Shown here: one piece after another, positions 27,463 through 33,927 of the stretch | Layout of the letters: each line of letters starts with the position of its first letter | Position numbering within the stretch: position 1 is the stretch's first letter | Assembly: GCF_040126305.1 (NCBI RefSeq) | Contig: NZ_CP149511.1 | Coordinates: forward strand, 1,178,001-1,242,000 | Direction: 5' to 3' | Source: Pararhizobium sp. A13 | GTDB taxonomy: Bacteria; Pseudomonadota; Alphaproteobacteria; Rhizobiales; Rhizobiaceae | DNA length: 64,000 nt | The notes under the pieces: model-generated | The model's database searches: none | What the model saw: only the letters and a program-made list of their open reading frames with translations | What the model was told of the DNA's origin: nothing | Program-made: the position numbers and the translations under genes

Positions 27463-28449
27463 ATGCAAGATTTTTCCAGCTTCATCGAGGAATGCGAGCG
27501 CGGGCCTCGCCTGAACGAACTTAGCGATTTCTTTTCTGCAACGGCTGCTGGACAGTCCGGGGTGCCCCTTCGTCGACCGCGTCTCGACCGACGCCTGTTG
27601 CCGAAGGACGGTACCCTTGTCCAATTTGCCGCCGTTCACGACGTACGGCAAGGTCCTTTTGATCAGCACTACCTCAGCAGCATTCCGTATCGGCTTGAAG
27701 AAGAGTGCCGTATCGGATGCGCCGTCATAAAATATGCTCGAAAGAAGAGAACAACCCTGAAGCTCTATTCGCTCGGAACAGCTGAGGGCACCATGGCTCG
27801 AACCATCTCCGAAATCGGCGGCGGAAAAATCCAAACGCTCTCCTGCAGTCCTAACGTCGAGAACCTACGGAGCTTCTACGCTTATGGCGTCCCTCCCCAT
27901 GCCAACTTCTTCCATGGACCATTTCACCATCTTACTCCTGAACGCATCCAGAGCAGCGAAGATCTCAAAAAATTCGCGGATGGGTTCGACATCATCTTGG
28001 AAGACACGACTTTTCAAATGTACTCGTCCAATCGCCACGACCAGATCCGGTTTGTCTCGCAGCACCTCAAGAAGGACGGATTGTTCTTGTTCGTCGAAAA
28101 ATTCAAGCATGAGGATGAGACTGAGTATCGCCGCCGAGAAAACCAGAAGGACTACGGGTTTAAAACACGCTTTTTCAGCAGTGACGACATCAAGGCGAAG
28201 GAAGATGTGGTCTTGACGCAAATGGACAAAAACGAGGTCACGTTGCGCGAAATCGCGAAAACGATGCGCGCCTTCTTTGATCATTGCGTGGTGACGTGGA
28301 ACAGCGGAAACTTCTACACCCTTGTTGCCAGCAATAGCGCTGAGAATGTCGATCGTTTTTTGGCCATGTTGCCCGCCCCGGCCATACCAGACGAGTACGT
28401 CTACGGACACATTCCGTACCGACTTATTCCAACGCTGGAGCTTGGATGA
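27463..28449 (+). CDS. Class I SAM-dependent methyltransferase-like protein
   Basis: The ATG at 27463 is preferred (GAAGGA about ten bases upstream), giving 328 residues; an upstream frame opens at 27355. The Rossmann SAM-binding segment reads LKLYSLGTAEGTMARTISEI, followed by IQTLSCSPNVENLRSFYAYG, FDIILEDTTFQMYSSN and LKKDGLFLFVEKF. The acceptor is unknown. Its stop overlaps the start of a PLP-enzyme fragment, suggesting that the two once belonged to one small-molecule pathway. Confidence 0.75.
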   Translation: MQDFSSFIEECERGPRLNELSDFFSATAAGQSGVPLRRPRLDRRLLPKDGTLVQFAAVHDVRQGPFDQHYLSSIPYRLEEECRIGCAVIKYARKKRTTLKLYSLGTAEGTMARTISEIGGGKIQTLSCSPNVENLRSFYAYGVPPHANFFHGPFHHLTPERIQSSEDLKKFADGFDIILEDTTFQMYSSNRHDQIRFVSQHLKKDGLFLFVEKFKHEDETEYRRRENQKDYGFKTRFFSSDDIKAKEDVVLTQMDKNEVTLREIAKTMRAFFDHCVVTWNSGNFYTLVASNSAENVDRFLAMLPAPAIPDEYVYGHIPYRLIPTLELG

Positions 28450-28780
28450 TTGGAGGAAATCAGACTAATGAACTCGCCAGACGGCAGGAGACGTTGAGGC
28501 GAAACCTGACACTCCTTGACTGGCTGATTCCGACACAGGACATGGCAAGCGACCTGCCGATCCGAACCATACGGTTGGGCGACGAGCTGCTTTCCGTCGC
28601 TGCAGCAAGGCAACTGCTGCAGCTCGGATTCTACACATCGGCAATTTTCTTTCCGACCGTCTCCCGGGGCGAAGCGGGCTTGCGAATCTGCCTGACTGCC
28701 TCACATACCGAGCCGCAGATCAAGGCCTCTGCGTTGCAATCGACGGGATCAGGGAAGAGATCCGCCAAGCCGGCGCATGA
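28446..28780 (+). pseudogene. C-terminal fragment of an alpha-oxoamine synthase-type PLP enzyme
   Basis: The fragment LPIRTIRLGDELLSVAAARQ and FYTSAIFFPTVSRGEAGLRI then CLTASHTEPQI is the C-terminal end of an AONS/KBL-type aminotransferase fold. The PLP-binding lysine domain is missing. After EPQIK the open frame slips: the true tail continues in another frame as GLCVAIDGIREEIRQAGA with a stop at 28778-28780, so there is a one-base frameshift as well. The original frame runs on to 28847. An ATG overlapping the methyltransferase stop may still allow translation. Confidence 0.75.
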
Positions 28781-28843
28781 GCGAATGCGGCCTCCGAAAA
28801 GCAGAGTGTCGAGGAGCGGCTCAAAGTCCACCAAGGTGATCCG

Positions 28844-29143
28844 ATGAACGATTGTCCCGGCGAGAACCTGTTTTTGCTAACGGCGCATCACGCGAACATC
28901 GTAGCGTCGGTGAGAACCCTGAGGCAGGATGTCGCCAACGGCGCCAGGGATTGCGGAAAGCTCGGGCAGGTGGTGGCCGAAGAGGAGTTGGTCCGAAACA
29001 AAATAATCCATTGGCGACCGTCCTCTGCCCGCGAGGCACAGGTCAAGCTGATTTATCTCGTCTATTTCCTGGCCAGTACGAAGGGCTCTTTTGACACAGC
29101 CACGATCGCGAAAATCCAAGAATCCGTCGACCACCTCCGGTAA
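28844..29143 (+). CDS. Small hypothetical protein
   Basis: The 99-residue protein is helical and polar and not recognised (ENLFLLTAHHANIVASVRTL; AREAQVKLIYLVYFLASTKG). Its ATG overlaps the stop of the frameshifted upstream frame. There is no signal peptide. It ends 22 bases from the convergent XRE gene of the secretion-associated operon. It could be coding, but support is only an open frame and spacing. Confidence 0.45.
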   Translation: MNDCPGENLFLLTAHHANIVASVRTLRQDVANGARDCGKLGQVVAEEELVRNKIIHWRPSSAREAQVKLIYLVYFLASTKGSFDTATIAKIQESVDHLR

Positions 29144-29164
29144 CATGGCGGCATGGCAGACAGC

Positions 29165-29644
29165 TCACGTCTTGGGTGTCGTGGTCCCATTCTGAAGAAC
29201 GGAAACTGTCTCGAGAAGTGTGACGATCGATGACATCGTGTCATTTGGAAGGTCTTCCAGCAACTTCATCATTCGAAAGCGGGTGTCGGCTTCCTTCTCG
29301 GTCGCGCCCCATAAATGGGGGGCTGCCGAAAAGAGCATGGTAAGCGGTGAGACGCCCAATACCTCGCTTAGATGGATCAGCCTGCTGACATGCATCTTCG
29401 ATGAATTGCGTTCGTACCGGCCATAGACCTGCTCGCTCAGGCCAACGAGCGTTGCAAGCTCAGCCCTGCTAAGATTCTTGGCCTGGCGACAGTTCCTGAG
29501 TGCCTCACCGACCTTGTTATCGAGCTCAGCGAACGCGGAGATACCGTCAAATCCCTCCCGTCGGTAGACAGGCTTTTCATTTTCAGGATCCGATGTCTTC
29601 ACCAGTCCCAAGTCCGCGATGTGACTTTCCAATTTTGTCGTCAT
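29165..29644 (-). CDS. XRE-family regulator at the end of the SNase-like operon
   Basis: The 159-residue protein has a central helix-turn-helix (VGEALRNCRQAKNLSRAELA then LVGLSEQVYGRYERNSSKMH, residues about 45-85). The C-terminal helical region is of unknown role. It is the last gene of the minus-strand operon that diverges from virB1, so it is a candidate regulator of the secretion system and its accessory genes. The dyad at 32300-32320 would be a plausible target. Confidence 0.85.
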   Translation of the reverse strand: MTTKLESHIADLGLVKTSDPENEKPVYRREGFDGISAFAELDNKVGEALRNCRQAKNLSRAELATLVGLSEQVYGRYERNSSKMHVSRLIHLSEVLGVSPLTMLFSAAPHLWGATEKEADTRFRMMKLLEDLPNDTMSSIVTLLETVSVLQNGTTTPKT

Positions 29645-29722
29645 ATCCCACTAACCCAATCCGCAAGGCGCGAGTCATACATTACGATGCGGCCGAATGG
29701 CTATGCACTTCGTTGGGGGTGG

Positions 29723-30349
29723 TCAATTGAAGTGATGCTCCAGATTTGACCCCGGTGGAACTTGAACACGCCGTCGGATTTCTCGTTTTAGCCGGGGTCG
29801 CTTTTGCAGATTAAACCAGAACCGATCTGACCGATCTGTCGCCCCGTCCTTGATATCGAAATAATAGGGATCGCTGCGCCTGGGTCGCTGCTTAAATTCC
29901 GTGAATACGCACCATTCATTTCTGGAGAAGACCCGCGTAACGCCGTCGGCGGTCGTCTCGGTGCGGCTGCGGCTTGAGAATCCGGAAGAGCTGTGTCCGC
30001 CTTTGCAGGTCGTCACTGCGCGCGTGCACTGCGATTGTTCACGCGAAAATCCCTGACCCCGCACGTCGCCGCCGGTGGTTGGTGCCCAACCCGCCGGGCA
30101 ATCCGCATATTTCTCATAACCTGGTTTGCCGGCGCCACCTTTGGGGCAGGTTGGCCAGGAAAATCCAGGCCCCTTCATCGCGGAAATCAATTTCTCCATC
30201 GGAGGATGGCATGCCGGAACGCTGTGCCAGGATGGATTGGAGGAAGCCGCGCAAAGGAGGACTTCGCAGCCCCATTCATTGGCTTTGGAAGGAGACATCA
30301 GAAAACTGGCGACTGTGACTGAGAGCATCGATGCGAGCAGGTTTTTCAT
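29723..30349 (-). CDS. Secreted cysteine-rich protein of the T4SS accessory operon
   Basis: The 208-residue protein has a signal peptide (MKNLLASMLSVTVASFLMSPSKA) and a ribosome site GGAGAGAGG. The mature part has eight cysteines (WGCEVLLC, VPACHPP, WPTCPKG, YADCPAG, SQCTRAVTTCKGG, EWCVF), enough for four disulfides, and a basic C-terminus (KRPRLKREIRRRVQV). No enzyme motif was recognised. It follows three SNase-like genes and precedes an XRE regulator, so a periplasmic or surface role with the adjacent VirB system is inferred. Confidence 0.72.
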   Translation of the reverse strand: MKNLLASMLSVTVASFLMSPSKANEWGCEVLLCAASSNPSWHSVPACHPPMEKLISAMKGPGFSWPTCPKGGAGKPGYEKYADCPAGWAPTTGGDVRGQGFSREQSQCTRAVTTCKGGHSSSGFSSRSRTETTADGVTRVFSRNEWCVFTEFKQRPRRSDPYYFDIKDGATDRSDRFWFNLQKRPRLKREIRRRVQVPPGSNLEHHFN

Positions 30350-30378
30350 AGGCCTCTCTCCCTACAGGCGACGAACGA

Positions 30379-31050
30379 TTATCGGTCGCGACGTGACGGC
30401 TGGCGTCGCGCGTCCGTGAACGGCGGTGAAATCTCGCTGCTGCGCTCAGAAAGAAGGTTGAGATCCGCGAGCGGCCGGCGACCCGCCGTCTTGTCGATTG
30501 CCTTTTGACGCCACTCGGCCATGTCGAGTACATAGGTCGCCCACATCCCATATCGGGCGGCGACGGCATGGTGTTGTGCGTCAAGGTATCCACCGTTGCG
30601 CGAAACGGGCGCGATCAGTCTCGCCCATCCGACGCGCAGCATTTCGTGAGCGATATCCCGACCGCTTGCCTTGCAGACGCCGCTCGCCACATCAGAAACG
30701 TCTCGAACGGCAAGGCTACAGCTGACGACGCGACTGCCCACGGTGCGCTTCAACCAAGCCTTCGCCAGGGCGCCGCATGGCACGGGGACAAGAGAACTAT
30801 TCCTGGCTTGGGCCGCCCTTGGATCAAAAGCCCATTGCGGCAGATCACAGCTGTCGATTTCTCTCAACCGTACAAGCATTCGGTGGTTGGCAAACCAAAG
30901 CGTTCGTCCGTCGATCACAACCACTTGCCCCGATACCGTACCTCGGCGGACAACCACCTGCTTTTCCGACGAACCACCGATCACGTCGGCCGCCCTGCCC
31001 TCGCCGGAAGCGATCAAAACTGAGAGAGCGAAAATCACCGTCCGGATCAT
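30379..31050 (-). CDS. Secreted SNase-like (thermonuclease-fold) protein
   Basis: The 223-residue protein has a short signal peptide ending near ASGEGRAA. The SNase fold is visible as VSGQVVVIDGRTLWFANHRM, LVRLREIDSCDLPQ and GRDIAHEMLRVGWARLI with YGMWATY at the end. The first catalytic Asp of the IDGDT motif is Arg here and the Glu after the IDxP segment is lost, so nuclease activity is doubtful. Four cysteines lie at positions comparable to those in the two upstream paralogues. Its start overlaps the previous stop by four bases. Confidence 0.8.
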   Translation of the reverse strand: MIRTVIFALSVLIASGEGRAADVIGGSSEKQVVVRRGTVSGQVVVIDGRTLWFANHRMLVRLREIDSCDLPQWAFDPRAAQARNSSLVPVPCGALAKAWLKRTVGSRVVSCSLAVRDVSDVASGVCKASGRDIAHEMLRVGWARLIAPVSRNGGYLDAQHHAVAARYGMWATYVLDMAEWRQKAIDKTAGRRPLADLNLLSERSSEISPPFTDARRQPSRRDR

Positions 31051-31586
31051 GGTGCCCTCTTTGCGTTCTTCGCCGCATGACTGAGGAAAACTGCCGGATG
31101 CTGGACGTCCGTGAACCGCCAGAGCCCTCTGCGCCTCTCGCGTGCTACCTGCTCTGCGACAGCATAGGGAGCATGGACCGGCAGTCCGTCGGCTCTCAGG
31201 GTTGCGAAACCGTAACCCTCCGTGATCATCATCATTGCGAGGTCAAGTCGCTCGTTCCCGACCGCGGCGTAGCATATGACGAAGGTTAGATCGTCCTGTT
31301 CGGCCACCGGAGCACAGACGGGTTCTGTGTCCTTGATGAAGGCAGCCAGAACTGCGATCGACGCTTCGCCGCAATCGCGTCTGGTTCCTGACCGGTCAGT
31401 GTAGGAGGTGCCTCGCAAACAAGACTGGAGCCCATAGAGCCGAATGCGTTTTCCCCCGGTAACGACGGTGTCTCCCGTTTCGAACACAGCGCCTTGCGAG
31501 AGCTCGAAATAACCCGCGGGCGCAGCATGGACTGGGGTCACGGAAAGGGTGGCCGCAATCGCGCTCTTGATCAGGAATGGCTTCAT
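31047..31586 (-). CDS. Secreted SNase-like protein, second paralogue
   Basis: The ATG at 31586 overlaps the upstream stop (ATGA), giving 179 residues beginning with a signal peptide (MKPFLIKSAIAATLSVTPVHA). SNase-like blocks are VVTGGKRIRLYGLQSC, RLDLAMMMITEGYGFA and RERRRGLWRFTDVQHPA. The catalytic acidic residues are not conserved. Four cysteines match the pattern of its neighbours (LQSC, RRDC, PVC, VIC). It is translationally coupled on both sides, implying a fixed ratio of the three proteins. Confidence 0.78.
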   Translation of the reverse strand: MKPFLIKSAIAATLSVTPVHAAPAGYFELSQGAVFETGDTVVTGGKRIRLYGLQSCLRGTSYTDRSGTRRDCGEASIAVLAAFIKDTEPVCAPVAEQDDLTFVICYAAVGNERLDLAMMMITEGYGFATLRADGLPVHAPYAVAEQVARERRRGLWRFTDVQHPAVFLSHAAKNAKRAP

Positions 31587-32215
31587 TGCGCCACCACCCT
31601 CGGATCGGCCCACATGCCAAATCCGCCCCGGCCGATTCTCTCTGCGTCTTCAAGATCCGGCCGCATCAGAGTACCGTCCTGCTTTCTTGACAGTCGAAGG
31701 GCTCCAAGCGAAACCAGTTGTTCCTCAAAGTTATCAACCGTGTCCAGGGTGCCCGGATAATTGTAGTATCCGAAGCAGGTGGCATCCTGCAGAGGCGCAT
31801 TTCGCTCGGTCAGGAACGCGCGGCAAAAGATGACTTTGGCAGCTTTCAGCATGATATCCAGCTGCTCGCGCGCATAGTCACCACAGCCACCTGCGAAACC
31901 CTCCTTCTGGTTGACCATTTCGCCCCGGCAGGGCTCAAGCCCATACAGGTGCAGACCAACTTCGGCATCGACCGCGATATCCACGGGCGACTTGGCGCGA
32001 AATCCGCTCGGCGAGGCGAACCCCATTCGATCCACGATCTTTCCTGCGGGATCATAGTATTCGACCACCAGAACCACCTTTCCGGGGGCGGCCAGCGATT
32101 TCACATAGGCACGATCGACTGCCCCGCCGGCCCATGCCTGGGCGGCCAGGAAAATGGCTGGCCCTGCGAGGATTGCTCGTTTGCGGATAATTCGCGTTAC
32201 CGATTGCGTCAACAT
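31583..32215 (-). CDS. Secreted SNase-like protein, first gene of the accessory operon
   Basis: The ATG at 32215 gives 210 residues with a signal peptide (RKRAILAGPAIFLAAQAWA); the frame opens earlier, at 32329. The fold is more diverged than in the other two: HLYGLEPCRGEMVNQKEGFA, GCGDYAREQLDIMLKAAKV, ATCFGYYNYPGTLDT and ERIGRGGFGMWADPR. The four-cysteine pattern (EPC, GGC, IFC, ATC) is retained. It heads a five-gene minus-strand operon divergent from virB1. Nuclease function is unlikely. Confidence 0.7.
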   Translation of the reverse strand: MLTQSVTRIIRKRAILAGPAIFLAAQAWAGGAVDRAYVKSLAAPGKVVLVVEYYDPAGKIVDRMGFASPSGFRAKSPVDIAVDAEVGLHLYGLEPCRGEMVNQKEGFAGGCGDYAREQLDIMLKAAKVIFCRAFLTERNAPLQDATCFGYYNYPGTLDTVDNFEEQLVSLGALRLSRKQDGTLMRPDLEDAERIGRGGFGMWADPRVVAQ

Positions 32216-32299
32216 GGATACATCCAGTGGGTGTAATTTTTCGCTTTGCGACTCAACATTTTCATTGTAGATATGAACATATTCGGTAACGACTGAAAA

Positions 32300-32320
32300 G
32301 GGAAATTGCAACAGTTTCCC
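32300..32320. promoter_or_regulatory. 21-bp dyad between the virB and SNase-like operons
   Basis: GGGAAA and TTTCCC arms are separated by nine bases, inside which TG and CA also pair in symmetry. The element lies 60 bases before the virB1 start and 85 before the first SNase-like gene, a good position for a shared operator. Confidence 0.5.
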
Positions 32321-32379
32321 AAAACTCAACGGCCTTTGAGCACGAGACCGAACAGCAACGGAAAATGTGAGGACGAACC

Positions 32380-33264
32380 TTGAGATTGAAACGGATCAGC
32401 ATTTTGGCCGCCCTGCCCGTTCTCGTATTTCCTTTCGAGGATGCATATTCATTTGATAATAAGCGCTTTTCCAGCGGGACATTACGACCTTTCGATACAC
32501 CAGCACTGATCGTTGACAGGCGCTCATCGAGACCAGCCGAAGGTTTTGTGCTCGAACCTTCCGGGACTCTTGTCAAAATCCAGCATGCCCAAGGCATGAA
32601 CAAATCTTGGTCATATGCGCGCCCAACGGCCGCTCTCGAGACCGCGAGGGAGCCATCGCGGGATGAAATCAACTCGTCCAAAAATATGAACACGTCATAT
32701 TCATACATGGCTAAACGTCCGAGCCTTGCGACCGAATGCGGCGCCTCTCCCATGAAACCGGGGGAGATCGAAGATCTTGTCGGTGTTACGGCTAAAGCCT
32801 ATGGCGTCGATCCCGAATTTGCCAAGGCGATCGCGTGGGCGGAAAGCCGGTTCGATCAGACCCGCAATAGCCCGGAGGGTGCACGCGGGCCAATGCAACT
32901 CATGCCCGACACCGCGTTCAGTCTCGGTGTGCGAGACCTGTGCGATCCGGCATCCAATATTGACGGCGGGGTCCGTCACCTCAAAGCCCTCATCGACGAA
33001 TTCAAGAACCCGCTGGTCGCGGCCGCGGCCTACAACGCCGGCAGAAGGGCCGTCTATGACAATGGCGGCATCCCGCCCTACGGCGAAACCATCCGCTACG
33101 TGGCCTCAGTCATCAATCGCGAACTCGGTCTGCAGATACGGCGCCAAGAGCGCGACACGCGCGATGCGATATCCGCACATGAACCATCCATTCCCGACCG
33201 GAAGGCCAGCGGCGTAATCGGCGGACGAGGCATCCGGTTCGTCAACGGTGTCATGCACTTCTGA
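32380..33264 (+). CDS. virB1: VirB1-type lytic transglycosylase
   Basis: The 294-residue protein starts at TTG behind GTGAGGACG and has a signal peptide (MRLKRISILAALPVLVFPFE). The C-terminal SLT domain reads VDPEFAKAIAWAESRFDQTR near residue 145 (catalytic Glu in WAESRFD), then GARGPMQLMPDTAFSLGV and LVAAAAYNAGRRAV. It opens peptidoglycan for assembly of the secretion channel. The N-terminal half is a low-complexity linker with a duplicated MNKSWSYARP / MNTSYSYMAKRP motif. Confidence 0.92.
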   Translation: MRLKRISILAALPVLVFPFEDAYSFDNKRFSSGTLRPFDTPALIVDRRSSRPAEGFVLEPSGTLVKIQHAQGMNKSWSYARPTAALETAREPSRDEINSSKNMNTSYSYMAKRPSLATECGASPMKPGEIEDLVGVTAKAYGVDPEFAKAIAWAESRFDQTRNSPEGARGPMQLMPDTAFSLGVRDLCDPASNIDGGVRHLKALIDEFKNPLVAAAAYNAGRRAVYDNGGIPPYGETIRYVASVINRELGLQIRRQERDTRDAISAHEPSIPDRKASGVIGGRGIRFVNGVMHF

Positions 33265-33280
33265 ACCAGAGGAGACGGAA

Positions 33281-33619
33281 ATGAAGCTCATCCTATCGCA
33301 AAGACAAAAGAACGCAGTGCGTTTCGCTACGATCCTGTCGGCGCTTGCGGCATCGCAGCTTATCGCCGCGGACATCGCGATGGCGCAGGCTACCAATCAG
33401 GCTTTCGCGCCACTCCAGACGGTGGTTCAGGCGGTTGTTGATTTTATCACCGGTCCGTTCGGTCGCTTGGTCGCCATCATCGCCGTCATCGGCCTTGGGT
33501 TCCTGGCGTTTGCCGGCCGTCTGAGCTGGTTCACGGCAGGAGCAGTTGTCCTTGGCATCGGGCTTGTGTTCGGCGCGCCGGCCATTGTCGACCAGCTGAT
33601 GTCGACCGTCGGGAATTGA
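33281..33619 (+). CDS. virB2: VirB2 major pilin
   Basis: The ATG at 33281 follows GAGGAGACGGAA and gives 112 residues. A long signal peptide ends near IAMAQA. Two hydrophobic helices (GRLVAIIAVIGLGFLAFAGR; TAGAVVLGIGLVFGAPAIV) follow, the standard VirB2 layout. It would form the pilus. Position between virB1 and virB3 confirms identity. Confidence 0.93.
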   Translation: MKLILSQRQKNAVRFATILSALAASQLIAADIAMAQATNQAFAPLQTVVQAVVDFITGPFGRLVAIIAVIGLGFLAFAGRLSWFTAGAVVLGIGLVFGAPAIVDQLMSTVGN

Positions 33620-33622
33620 GCC

Positions 33623-33922
33623 ATGGCCGAGTTCGAAGACGACAAGCCGGCCCTCACGCCGTTGATCATCGGTCTCACGCGTTCGCCCACACTGTGGGGT
33701 GTTCCCTATATGGCGATTGTCGTGGTCATCGGGCTTACGATCATCGCCTGGCTCGCGACCAACACCGTATGGGCGCTGCTGACCGCGCCGGTTGCCTACC
33801 TCATTCTCTTCACGCTTTGCACGTGGGACAGCCGCATTCTCGATGTGCTGCAGGTCGCAGTGCGCATGACGCCGAAGACGCCCAACAAGCCGTTCTGGGG
33901 CGCCAACTCCTACGGACCGTGA
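33623..33922 (+). CDS. virB3: VirB3 inner-membrane protein
   Basis: The 99-residue protein has a short cytoplasmic N-terminus, the LTRSPTLWGVPYMA family block near residue 19, and two predicted membrane helices, matching VirB3 in size and position. It lies three bases after virB2 and five before virB4. Confidence 0.93.
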   Translation: MAEFEDDKPALTPLIIGLTRSPTLWGVPYMAIVVVIGLTIIAWLATNTVWALLTAPVAYLILFTLCTWDSRILDVLQVAVRMTPKTPNKPFWGANSYGP

Positions 33923-33927
33923 CGGCC

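Noticed and set aside
30505..31289. Plus-strand frames opposite the SNase-like genes
   Set aside because: They lack motifs and ribosome sites; the minus-strand frames have signal peptides and coupled starts.
33616..33927. Upstream extension of virB4 in the same frame
   Set aside because: It runs through virB3 in another frame; VirB4 homology begins at the ATG at 33928.
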